Shown here: piece by piece, positions 17,404 through 24,437 of the stretch
Numbering within the stretch: the first letter of the stretch is position 1
Layout of the letters: each line of letters opens with the position of its first letter
Origin: Bacteroidaceae bacterium
GTDB taxonomy: Bacteria > Bacteroidota > Bacteroidia > Bacteroidales > Bacteroidaceae
DNA length: 45,363 nt
Reading direction: 5' to 3'
Assembly: GCA_017631315.1 (NCBI GenBank)
Contig: JAGBTN010000019.1
Location: 1-45,363 of the forward strand
Made by a program: the position numbers and the translations under genes
The notes under the pieces: model-generated
What the model was told of the DNA's origin: nothing
The model's database searches: none
What the model saw: only the letters and a program-made list of their open reading frames with translations

Positions 17404-17703
17404 ATGAATAAAGAACTGAAAGAACTCATAGTCCGACTGGAGACACGCACCAGACAGCTCATCTTGCAGCAAGAGAAATTGCAAGAAGAGCATAAAGAAC
17501 TGCGCCTGCAACTTCAGCAGAAGGACGAAGAGATTCTCAATCTCCAAATTCAGAACGAAGAACTCAAACAGCAATATAGCCATCTCAAGATGGCAAAATA
17601 CATCGACATGGCCGACAATGATGTCAAAGACATGCGAGGCCGAATCAGGACGATGGTGCGCGATATTGACCGGTGCATCTCTATGCTCAAAGTAACACAA
17701 TAA
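17404..17703 (+). CDS. Small coiled-coil protein preceding ZapA
   Basis: 99 aa, starting at ATG 17404 (MNKELKELIVRLE); a frame opening earlier uses a TTG inside the leader and is unlikely. Residues about 5-65 are an almost uninterrupted heptad coiled coil rich in Leu, Gln, Glu and Lys (LQQKDEEILNLQIQNEELKQ), with a short helical C-terminus ending RDIDRCISMLKVTQ. Gene order, 6 bp before zapA, suggests a partner in divisome assembly much as ZapB works with ZapA, but this is inference from position and shape; I see no sequence identity to ZapB. Confidence 0.75.
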   Translation: MNKELKELIVRLETRTRQLILQQEKLQEEHKELRLQLQQKDEEILNLQIQNEELKQQYSHLKMAKYIDMADNDVKDMRGRIRTMVRDIDRCISMLKVTQ

Positions 17704-17709
17704 TGTCTT

Positions 17710-18000
17710 ATGGATGACACCTTATCAATAACTCTCCACTTTGGTTCATGGACTTTACCCATGACCATTAAGCGTGACGAAGAATATGTCTATCGTCAGG
17801 CTGAGAAACTTATTAAGGAGAGATTCAACTTCTATACAAACAGCTACCCTGGACAGAACACAGAGATGTATCTGGTGATGACCATTCTCGACATTGCCGT
17901 GCAAAGCAAACGGCAGGAAGCAGAGGGTGATGCAGAGCCGATACTGCAAATGATACGTCCGTTGCTGTCGGAAGTCGAGGCCGCACTCGTCAAAAATTAA
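17710..18000 (+). CDS. zapA: Cell division protein ZapA
   Basis: 96 aa, the usual length. ZapA binds and bundles FtsZ filaments at the division ring. The N-terminal part (ITLHFGSWTLPMTIKRDEEYVYRQAEKLIKERF) matches the ZapA globular domain, with a beta-strand start and an E-x-x-x-R-x-A-E helix. The C-terminal part is a helix (MTILDIAVQSKRQEAEGD) ending in a coiled coil. It lies 6 bp after the small coiled-coil gene and 47 bp before rny, an arrangement I recall from other Bacteroidales. No 6S RNA fits in the gap that follows. Confidence 0.85.
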   Translation: MDDTLSITLHFGSWTLPMTIKRDEEYVYRQAEKLIKERFNFYTNSYPGQNTEMYLVMTILDIAVQSKRQEAEGDAEPILQMIRPLLSEVEAALVKN

Positions 18001-18047
18001 GAGTAAGTGACCCCGAGTATTAATATTTTATCCAATTTTTATCATTC

Positions 18048-19619
18048 ATGTTCACAGCGACGACAATTATTATAGCCATACTTGTCACCTTCCTATTGAC
18101 GGTTATCCTGTTCACTGCAATATGGTACTTCATCGTATTGCCCGCCAAAAGGAAAGCAATGGCAAAGGAGGCTAAAGAGAATGCCGAAAAAGAGGCAGAA
18201 GTAATCAAGCAGAAAAAACTGCTCGAAGTAAAAGAGAAGTTCCTGAGTAAGCGTGCAGAACTGGAAAAGGAAGTGCGAAAACACAACCAACAAATACAAC
18301 AGTCTGAGAATCGCATTAAGCAGCGTGAGATGCAACTCAATCAAAAACAGGATGAGTTGACACGTCGCAAGCAGGAGGCTGATGCTCAACGTCAGCGTAT
18401 GGAAACACAGCAAGCTCTCCTTGAGAAAAAAGAAGAAGAAGTTAATGCACGTTTTTCCGACCTTATCAATCAGGAGCGTACAAAACTTGAGGAAATCTCC
18501 GGGCTGAGTGCTGAAGAGGCTCGCGAACGCCTTGTAGAGTCTCTTAAAGATGAGGCAAAGACAAATGCAGCAGCCTACATCAACGAAATTATGGACGATG
18601 CACGCATGACAGCCAACAAAGAGGCAAAGCGCATCATCATACAGACCATTCAGCGCGTTGCCACAGAAACGGCTGTTGAGAATTCAGTTACAGTGTTCCA
18701 TATTGACAATGACGAGGTAAAAGGCCGCATCATTGGTCGCGAAGGTCGAAACATTCGTGCACTTGAAGCAGCCACCGGTGTTGAAATTGTTGTTGACGAT
18801 ACGCCTGAAGCTATTGTAATCAGTGCCTTCGACCCTGTTCGCAGAGAGATTTGCCGCTTGGCATTACACCAGTTGGTTTCCGATGGCCGCATACATCCTG
18901 CACGTATCGAAGAGGTTGTAGCCAAAGTCAAGAAGCAGATTGAAGAAGAAATACTCGAGACAGGTAAACGCACAACGATTGACCTTGGTATACATGGTTT
19001 GCACCCCGAGTTGATACGCATCGTGGGTAAGATGAAATATCGTAGCAGTTACGGTCAGAACCTGTTGCAACATGCTCGCGAGACCGCAAACCTTTGTGCT
19101 GTTATGGCAAGCGAACTTGGCCTCAACCCCAAGAAAGCCAAGCGTGCAGGCTTGTTGCATGACATAGGCAAAGTACCCGACGAGGAGCCCGAACTGCCAC
19201 ATGCACTCTATGGCGCAAAACTTGCCGAGAAATACAAAGAGCAGGCTGAAATCTGCAATGCTATCGGAGCACACCACGACGAGATGGAAATGACTACATT
19301 GCTTGCGCCTATCGTACAGGTTTGCGATGCCATCAGCGGTGCTCGCCCTGGTGCTCGTCGTGAGATTGTAGAGGCATACATCAAACGCCTTAAGGATTTG
19401 GAAGACATTGCCATGAGCCATCCTGGTGTAGTAAAGACCTATGCCATCCAGGCAGGTAGAGAGTTGCGTGTCATTGTCGGTGCCGATAAGATTGACGACA
19501 AGCAGACCGAACAACTCAGCACTGACATTGCAACAAAGATTCAGAACGAGATGACGTATCCTGGACAGGTTAAGATAACCGTGATTCGAGAAACACGCTC
19601 TATCGCTTACGCCAAGTAA
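18048..19619 (+). CDS. rny: Ribonuclease Y
   Basis: A 523-aa membrane-anchored endoribonuclease that starts decay of mRNAs. Domains in order: TM anchor 5-27, a long charged coiled coil at about 35-200 ([19 protein letters not shown]...), a KH RNA-binding domain with [15 protein letters not shown] at 226-240, an HD hydrolase domain with LLHDIGKV (His371-Asp372) and HHDEME, and a conserved C-terminal domain ending [11 protein letters not shown]. Length and all motifs agree with the family. It is the last gene of the zapA operon and is followed by a strong hairpin terminator. Confidence 0.97.
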   Translation: MFTATTIIIAILVTFLLTVILFTAIWYFIVLPAKRKAMAKEAKENAEKEAEVIKQKKLLEVKEKFLSKRAELEKEVRKHNQQIQQSENRIKQREMQLNQKQDELTRRKQEADAQRQRMETQQALLEKKEEEVNARFSDLINQERTKLEEISGLSAEEARERLVESLKDEAKTNAAAYINEIMDDARMTANKEAKRIIIQTIQRVATETAVENSVTVFHIDNDEVKGRIIGREGRNIRALEAATGVEIVVDDTPEAIVISAFDPVRREICRLALHQLVSDGRIHPARIEEVVAKVKKQIEEEILETGKRTTIDLGIHGLHPELIRIVGKMKYRSSYGQNLLQHARETANLCAVMASELGLNPKKAKRAGLLHDIGKVPDEEPELPHALYGAKLAEKYKEQAEICNAIGAHHDEMEMTTLLAPIVQVCDAISGARPGARREIVEAYIKRLKDLEDIAMSHPGVVKTYAIQAGRELRVIVGADKIDDKQTEQLSTDIATKIQNEMTYPGQVKITVIRETRSIAYAK

Positions 19620-19646
19620 CAATATAATTGTTATATACACACAACA

Positions 19647-19670
19647 AAAGCCCGAGTTCCCTCGGGCTTT
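19647..19670. terminator. Bidirectional rho-independent terminator between rny and the receptor gene
   Basis: Stem AAAGCCCGAG / CTCGGGCTTT with loop TTCC, followed by TATTTTTC on the plus strand and by TTGTTG on the minus strand. It ends rny and probably also the convergent receptor transcript (stop at 19729). Confidence 0.9.
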
Positions 19671-19728
19671 TATTTTTCTTCTTACACTCTTAACAGACGA
19701 CGATACCTCTTCGAAAATTTGCTTCCTA

Positions 19729-22700
19729 TTATTGTTTCTGCCTTGGTCTCTTCTGGAATTTATAGATAACGTGCAGAAGGCCGTATCGCGGTAGGACATT
19801 GGTGTATGTTTCTGTACGACCTTGTGCATTGATGGTACGTGTAACGTTGCTCAGTTGCCCAAGGATGTCAAAACCATCAAGCATTACAACCCACTTGCCC
19901 TTGAAGAGTGCACGAGCCAAGCGTGCGTTCCAGACGACGTCGGCTGTGTTGAGGCTCGCGTCGGCATAACCCGTTCGGCCATAAAGCGTGAGGTCGGTGG
20001 TGAGGTCGAACTTCCATGGCAGATGGACGATAGCATTCGTTCCTATACGATACTGCCAGGCGTTAATGTTCTGGAACGTTGTGCGGTCGCTCGTGTAACG
20101 GTTCCAGGCAATATCCGACGAGAATCCGAGGGTATGTTTGCCCAGCGAAAGATTCAATTTAGGTGAGAAGGAAAGGGCGGCGGAACGTACAACAGACTTG
20201 TTTATGGGCAATTGACCGTTGTCTGTTGTCTGTTGTCCATTGTCACCCATTAGGTCAACACTATTCCTATAACTGAACTGCGTGACCATGCTGGTACTGT
20301 GTTTCTTGCCATCACCAAAACTGTAGTTGATGGTGTGCTTGGCTGTGGCGTCCCAATTACCGTTGACATTCGACGGGATGAACGTGCGACGGCCGGTGGT
20401 ACGGTCGTATATCTGACCTATACCTATGGCGTTGTGGGTGAAACCATAAGTGAGGTCGATACGGTTATGCATACGTTTGTTCATCGAATACAGGTTGCCG
20501 TCGAGAACAGCATCCGTGCGGATGGCGTATCGAAGGTCAGGGTTGCCAATGCGGATATTCATGGGATCGGTGTCATCTACGATGCCTGCCTCATTCAGGA
20601 GGTCTGGGGCTTCGCTCCTCACCCGTACTTCGAGTCCTGCATGATGACCATCTTTGGTCCTCAGCCACGGCTTTGTCTTGAACTCGAACGTCGGGCTGAA
20701 ACGGTGGAGAAGGGTGTCGATGGCACCTCGCTCATAGTCGTGTCGTTGCGCATTCAGCGTGGCATCAATCCTGAAATCAAGGTAGAACTGCCCCCAAGCC
20801 TTTTGTCCCAAACCGTATTTAAAGTCGGCCCAAATGTTGCTTGTATTGTCGATGTAATGCGCCAAATGGCTGTTCGTGCGGTCAAACACCTGTCGATATT
20901 CGTTCACACTGGGAAGTATATCGATGGGGTTAGAGAAACTGGAGTCGGCATTCGCCAAGCGATCGAGACGATAGATGCTCTCCTGCTCGCGTCGGTTGTT
21001 GTGGGAGAAATTCGTTCCTATATTGAATTGCCGGTAATGTTCGCCCAGGGAAAAGGTGTACGACACGAAGGGGGTAATCCCGAACTTGCTGCGAGGCGGC
21101 GTATCGACAAACTGGTGGCGGAAGAGGAGCCCCCCTCTGTCTCCCCCCGAGGGGGAGGATGGGAGGGGACTGACGTTTTGTCGGATGAACTCCTGCCTTT
21201 CGCTCTCCTCATAAAAGCCGTTTATGCCGAAGTTCATATAGTCGCCCGAGCCTTTTATCTTCAGTGTCTCAAACAAATAGGCAGTCGCCTCGATGTCGTG
21301 CCCCGTGCCTTTGCTCTCGCGCAGCTGGCGGTTGATGAGCGTATCGCGCAGGTTCGGGCGAGGCGATGTCGGAGAGAAGAGGTCGTCGAGTAATTGACGG
21401 CTGACCTCGGCAGGCGCGGAGAAGAGGCCCGATGTGCTGCCGGAGGCATTGCGGAAATAGCGGTAGGTGGCATCTGCCGATGCATTCGTCCGCAGTTGTT
21501 TGCCGTTATGGATGAATCGGTTCCACAGCGAGACGTCCCACTCTTCGTTCTTCATGCCCGCGAAACCATAGTCGTAGGTGTCGCCGTCGGGCAGGAAGGT
21601 CTGCGTCGTGGTGCGTGTGTCTTGCCATTCCTTCGCGTGGCGCGCCTCTACATAGACAAAGTAATCCCGTTTCCTGTCGTCGGACATCAGGTTGACATCC
21701 ACACGAGCCATCTCGTTGCGACTCAACTTGCCCGACCTGTCGGGCTGCCATCCGTCACCCCAAAGCATGTCGCCCGAGCCTTCGTCGTTCAGGTTGTTGG
21801 CCTTAGCATAGAAGCGTATGTTCGAACGCTCGTCGCTTCGCATGGCGAAGAGGCGTGCCAGGTAGGGCGTCTCGTCCTGCCGAAGGCCTGCTCCTGCCTC
21901 AATGTTTGCTATCCAGCCGACATTATATTCCCGTTTCAGACGCACATCGATAACGTGGTGCTGACTGCTCTCGTCGGTCCGTCCGAGCCATTCGTTCTCC
22001 TCGGTTTGCTTGTCATAGACAGCTACATCCTTCACTGTATAGGCCGGCAGGTTCTCGAGCATCAGTTTGCGATTGCCTTGAAAGAGGTCCTTTCCGTTGA
22101 GCAAGAGATCGTCCACGAACTTGCCGTTGTGGTAGATTCGTCCGTCGCTCTTGAGTTCGACGCCCGGCAACTGGCGAATCAAGGCGTCGAGCATAGAGCC
22201 TTCCGCCAATTGGAACAGACTGGCATCATACACGATGGTGTCGCCCTTATGATAGAAACGGACGCGCGACGCCTTGACGGTCACCTCCTGCAGGGTCTTC
22301 GAAACCTTATGAAGATAGAAGGGCGACATGTTGCGCGACGTTTCCCGTCGGCCGACACGCTCCAGCACATAATCGTAGCAGACGGTCCGATAGTCGTCCA
22401 TCGAAATGCGGAAGATATAGTGGCGAGACAGGGCCGGCACCTCTATGTTGTAGCGTGGCGCATCGTAGTCCACCTGTCGGCCACTACCGTCGTAGTAGAA
22501 GGCTGATTGTCTGGCACGGACAGAGTCGATGAGGGTGCTGTCTTCACTGAGGAGTTCCACCTTTGCATCCATCAGGTACTCGCGCGTCCGAGCATCGCAG
22601 ACAACGCCGGAAAGTTTGATGGTACGCGGTTTGTATCTCTTGTCATACTGAATGAAGATTTCCTTCCCTCTTATCTTTGCCTTGACAGGAAGCCCCGAAC

Positions 22701-22923
22701 AGATTAACTTCACTGCTTTCGGCACTGAGAGTCCTGCAAGGTCGGCATGTACGGGTAAGGTCTCGAGGTCGTTGGCAATGAAGTTGATATTGTACTCCGT
22801 CTGCATGTCGCGCAGAGTGGCGAGTGCATAGGCAAGCGATTCGCCGCGAAAACTCAGGTCACGAGCCGAGAGACTGAGGCCGAAACACGTATATATAATA
22901 ATGTGTATGACGAGTCGTTTCAT
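19729..22923 (-). CDS. Outer membrane receptor with N-terminal STN signalling domain and TonB-receptor-like barrel
   Basis: 1064 aa. Signal peptide 1-20; an STN-type domain at about 21-95 (LSFRGESLAYALATLRDMQTEYNINF...); a peptidase-regulatory-like domain (IKLSGVVCDARTREYLMDA); a plug-like region (LQEVTVKASRVRFYHKGDTIVYDAS, LIRQLPGVELKSDG, VDDLLLNGKDLF); and a barrel of about 750 residues. The STN domain is the part that, in FecA-type receptors, contacts the periplasmic domain of the anti-sigma factor. It overlaps the anti-sigma gene by 4 bp (ATGA). Unusual inserts: a heptamer-repeat segment near 20213-20243 (coding DNGQQTTDNGQ) and a G/C-rich palindrome-like segment near 21130-21166 (coding PLPSSPSGGDRGG). 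The ligand is unknown. Confidence 0.88.
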   Translation of the reverse strand: MKRLVIHIIIYTCFGLSLSARDLSFRGESLAYALATLRDMQTEYNINFIANDLETLPVHADLAGLSVPKAVKLICSGLPVKAKIRGKEIFIQYDKRYKPRTIKLSGVVCDARTREYLMDAKVELLSEDSTLIDSVRARQSAFYYDGSGRQVDYDAPRYNIEVPALSRHYIFRISMDDYRTVCYDYVLERVGRRETSRNMSPFYLHKVSKTLQEVTVKASRVRFYHKGDTIVYDASLFQLAEGSMLDALIRQLPGVELKSDGRIYHNGKFVDDLLLNGKDLFQGNRKLMLENLPAYTVKDVAVYDKQTEENEWLGRTDESSQHHVIDVRLKREYNVGWIANIEAGAGLRQDETPYLARLFAMRSDERSNIRFYAKANNLNDEGSGDMLWGDGWQPDRSGKLSRNEMARVDVNLMSDDRKRDYFVYVEARHAKEWQDTRTTTQTFLPDGDTYDYGFAGMKNEEWDVSLWNRFIHNGKQLRTNASADATYRYFRNASGSTSGLFSAPAEVSRQLLDDLFSPTSPRPNLRDTLINRQLRESKGTGHDIEATAYLFETLKIKGSGDYMNFGINGFYEESERQEFIRQNVSPLPSSPSGGDRGGLLFRHQFVDTPPRSKFGITPFVSYTFSLGEHYRQFNIGTNFSHNNRREQESIYRLDRLANADSSFSNPIDILPSVNEYRQVFDRTNSHLAHYIDNTSNIWADFKYGLGQKAWGQFYLDFRIDATLNAQRHDYERGAIDTLLHRFSPTFEFKTKPWLRTKDGHHAGLEVRVRSEAPDLLNEAGIVDDTDPMNIRIGNPDLRYAIRTDAVLDGNLYSMNKRMHNRIDLTYGFTHNAIGIGQIYDRTTGRRTFIPSNVNGNWDATAKHTINYSFGDGKKHSTSMVTQFSYRNSVDLMGDNGQQTTDNGQLPINKSVVRSAALSFSPKLNLSLGKHTLGFSSDIAWNRYTSDRTTFQNINAWQYRIGTNAIVHLPWKFDLTTDLTLYGRTGYADASLNTADVVWNARLARALFKGKWVVMLDGFDILGQLSNVTRTINAQGRTETYTNVLPRYGLLHVIYKFQKRPRQKQ
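20213..20243. repeat. In-frame heptamer repeats within the receptor gene
   Basis: Plus-strand units of seven bases: CGTTGTC, TGTTGTC, TGTTGTC, CATTGTC. They code for a hydrophilic loop DNGQQTTDNGQ. The same heptamer family occurs in the anti-sigma gene, with 20 identical bases shared. Confidence 0.85.
21130..21166. repeat. G/C-rich palindrome-like insert within the receptor gene
   Basis: A run of C-rich then G-rich sequence (CCCCCTCTGTC ... GAGGGGGAGGATGGGAGGGG) that can fold on itself and codes for PLPSSPSGGDRGG. It looks like one of the dispersed Pro/Gly-coding repeats I recall from Bacteroidetes genes; that link is from memory. Confidence 0.55.
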
Positions 22924-23534
22924 TGCTTACCCTCCTTCTTCTCGTCCGATTCAACATACAACATATAGAACTCCTGTGTAACATTGATTCCATCGAACAT
23001 GTTCAGGGTCTCTACAAACTCCTCGAGTGTTTGTGTCGTATGACAGGTCAGATAGAGACGCAGATGTGCCGGGGCCTTGTCCTTGAAAACGACTCGACGC
23101 TCATAGTGCCTGCTCACGACAGCCAGAATACTGTCCAGACGGATGTTTTCGAAACGGAAGATGGTGTCGCCATCCTGCACATCGACATAGAAACGCTCAG
23201 TCTTGACCGCCGTTGTATCTGTTGTCCGTTGTCTGTTGTCTGTTGACGTCTTATAGAAGAAGGAATGATAGCCGGCCAGTGAAATGATGCCAAGGAAGGC
23301 GAAAGCTGTAATTATCGCCACCACACGGCGAAGCGAAGACCAACCCCAGCCCTCCTTTAAGGGGATGGAGTTCTCCTCTTTTACGGGGGAGTTAGAGAGG
23401 ACCTTCTGCCATGCAGTTTCTGCATCCGGCTCTTTGTCGAGTTCTGCCATCATCGCCTCAAGTTGCTCGTCGGAGTATCGCTCCGGGTGTTCCTGCATGT
23501 CGAAGAACAACTGCTTATCGTCTAAAGGCTTCAT
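22920..23534 (-). CDS. Short FecR-like anti-sigma factor with DUF4974-type domain
   Basis: 204 aa. An N-terminal cytoplasmic part (1-66) with a YSDEQLEAMMAELDKEPDAETAWQKV helix pair would hold the sigma factor; a single TM segment at about 71-89 (VVAIITAFAFLGIISLAGY); then directly a DUF4974-like periplasmic domain at 115-195 (FENIRLDSILAVVSRHY ... LTCHTTQTLEEFVETLNMF). The FecR sensor domain that usually lies between TM and DUF4974, about 100 residues, is missing. Two parts look repeat-derived: residues 47-66 (SNSPVKEENSIPLKEGWGW) and 98-108 (TDNRQRTTDTT). It overlaps both neighbours by 4 bp, so it is translationally coupled to sigma and receptor. Confidence 0.85.
   Translation of the reverse strand: MKPLDDKQLFFDMQEHPERYSDEQLEAMMAELDKEPDAETAWQKVLSNSPVKEENSIPLKEGWGWSSLRRVVAIITAFAFLGIISLAGYHSFFYKTSTDNRQRTTDTTAVKTERFYVDVQDGDTIFRFENIRLDSILAVVSRHYERRVVFKDKAPAHLRLYLTCHTTQTLEEFVETLNMFDGINVTQEFYMLYVESDEKKEGKQ
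23212..23246. repeat. In-frame heptamer repeats within the anti-sigma gene
   Basis: Plus-strand units TGTTGTC, CGTTGTC, TGTTGTC, TGTTGAC, placed just after the TM-coding part and coding for TSTDNRQRTTDTT. Shares CCGTTGTCTGTTGTCTGTTG exactly with the receptor-gene copy. Confidence 0.85.
23340..23402. repeat. Palindrome-like insert within the anti-sigma gene
   Basis: Sequence rich in CCCC/GGGG tracts around CTCCTTTAAGGGG and ACGGGGGAGTTAGAG. It codes for NSPVKEENSIPLKEGWGW between the sigma-binding part and the TM segment, and looks like a dispersed coding repeat rather than conserved protein sequence. Confidence 0.55.
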
Positions 23535-24073
23535 ACGTTTTTCGTATTAAAGTGTTTTTTTACTTCTGTGATGGCATGTGAGAGGTGTTTCCACACTGCA
23601 ACCTTGCTGATGCCTTCTGCCACAGCAATCTCTTCGTAACTGTAACCTTCCGAGAAACGCAGGTTGAAGATTCGCTGATCGCGTTCCGAAAGATGACTGA
23701 CAACAAATTCCTCGATGTCCGACAGCCTGTCGTCCGACGAACATTGAACATTGAACATTGAACATTGACCATTGTGTATTGGATCTTCGCCATTATTGGC
23801 TGTACCATTTGCCGCTGCGAAATGGTCAATGGTCAATGGTGAATGTTCAATGGCTACGTGGCGAAGCCGCTTGAGGCAACGGTTTCTGACACTCGTCATC
23901 AGGTAGCGTTCCTCCGTTCCGGGCTCGAGAAGCATATCGGCACGAAGCAGGCTCTCGAAGACGTCGCTACAGACATCTTCGCTCTCCTTTTCGTCGTAGA
24001 GCAGGGTGCGCGCCACCCTCTGCATCTTGACGTAGTGCTGCATGAACAGCCTCTTGACAGCCTCTTGTTCCAT
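23531..24073 (-). CDS. ECF RNA polymerase sigma factor
   Basis: 180 aa from ATG 24073 (MEQEAVKRLF); a GTG one codon upstream is less likely. Sigma region 2 at about 4-72 (MQHYVKMQRVARTLLYDEKESEDVCSDVFE ... SVRNRCLKRLR) and region 4 at about 122-175 (LSERDQRIFNLRFSEGYSYEEIAVAEGISKVAVWKHL, a clear helix-turn-helix). The linker (73-116) is longer than usual and is coded by two inverted sets of 7-bp repeats. It overlaps the anti-sigma gene by 4 bp. The promoter upstream matches that of the thioredoxin-like gene at 26327, which points to autoregulation. Typical of Bacteroidetes sigma/anti-sigma/receptor surface-signalling operons. Confidence 0.93.
   Translation of the reverse strand: MEQEAVKRLFMQHYVKMQRVARTLLYDEKESEDVCSDVFESLLRADMLLEPGTEERYLMTSVRNRCLKRLRHVAIEHSPLTIDHFAAANGTANNGEDPIHNGQCSMFNVQCSSDDRLSDIEEFVVSHLSERDQRIFNLRFSEGYSYEEIAVAEGISKVAVWKHLSHAITEVKKHFNTKNV
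23739..23773. repeat. Heptamer tandem repeat in the sigma gene, set 1
   Basis: Plus-strand GAACATT four times then GACCATT, without interruption. The unit is not a multiple of three, so gain or loss of one copy would shift the reading frame of the sigma gene upstream of region 4. Confidence 0.92.
23821..23855. repeat. Heptamer tandem repeat in the sigma gene, set 2 (inverted)
   Basis: Units AATGGTC, AATGGTC, AATGGTG, AATGTTC, AATGGCT. These are the reverse complements of set 1 units, so the two sets can form a hairpin with a loop of about 47 bases. Confidence 0.88.
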
Positions 24074-24084
24074 CACGCTTTACT

Positions 24085-24117
24085 TATAATACCCTTCAAA
24101 GGCAGAAAAAACTAACC
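24085..24117 (-). promoter_or_regulatory. ECF-type promoter of the sigma operon
   Basis: Minus strand: GGTTAGT, 13 bp, GAAGGGTATTATA. The same elements at the same spacing precede the thioredoxin-like gene (26359-26391). The start codon lies about 11 bp after the TATA end, so the leader would be very short. Most likely recognised by the sigma factor it drives; this is inference. Confidence 0.7.
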
Positions 24118-24263
24118 CCGACAGTAAAAATTTGTACAAAAATAGGATTTTTTGACAAATCGACAAACTTCCTAGCCCTATCTATGCTGGTTGACAACGA
24201 AAAATAACATCGGAAATTGCCCAATTCAGGCAGGCTGAGAACCCAACACAACGAGCCGAATTG

Positions 24264-24329
24264 TTTGCACGTACATGTATATTCATTTGCACATACATGT
24301 ATATTCAATCGCACGTACGTGTATGTGCA
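24264..24329. repeat. Tandem array, three 22-bp units based on GCACGTACATGTATATTCA (array D)
   Basis: Units begin at 24264, 24286 and 24308. The first two differ by one base (TTTGCAC(G/A)TACATGTATATTCA); the third diverges. Each contains the self-complementary core TACATGTA or CGTACG. It lies about 150 bp upstream of the ECF sigma promoter and just past the terminator of the thioredoxin-like gene. Confidence 0.88.
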
Positions 24330-24367
24330 GCAAACTCTACATCCAAAGTCGGACTAACAGGCAACAC

Positions 24368-24405
24368 AAAAAGAGCGGCACACCGATATAAACGATGTAC
24401 CGCTC
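24368..24405. terminator. Terminator of the thioredoxin-like gene
   Basis: Imperfect stem GAGCGG(CACACCG) / (CGATGTA)CCGCTC. On the minus strand it is followed by five T. Outer flanks GGCAACA-CAAAA and TTTTGTTGCC extend the pairing, so it may work in both directions. Confidence 0.75.
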
Positions 24406-24437
24406 CGCATTTTGTTGCCTGCAATGTTTGGGCAAGG

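Larger units (their letters stand above)
24074..24437. other. Gene-free region between the ECF operon and the thioredoxin-like gene
   Basis: This 364-bp stretch holds, from left to right, the ECF promoter (24085-24117), a featureless A+T-rich part, the 22-bp tandem array (24264-24329) and the terminator of the thioredoxin-like gene (24368-24405). I see no coding sequence in it. Confidence 0.7.

Noticed and set aside
18001-18047. 6S RNA downstream of zapA
   Set aside because: The gap is only 47 bp, far too short for this RNA.
20299-22506. Two long plus-strand ORFs (364 and 370 codons) opposite the receptor gene
   Set aside because: Both are antisense to a gene with signal peptide, STN and barrel features; they look like frame shadows in G/C-rich sequence.
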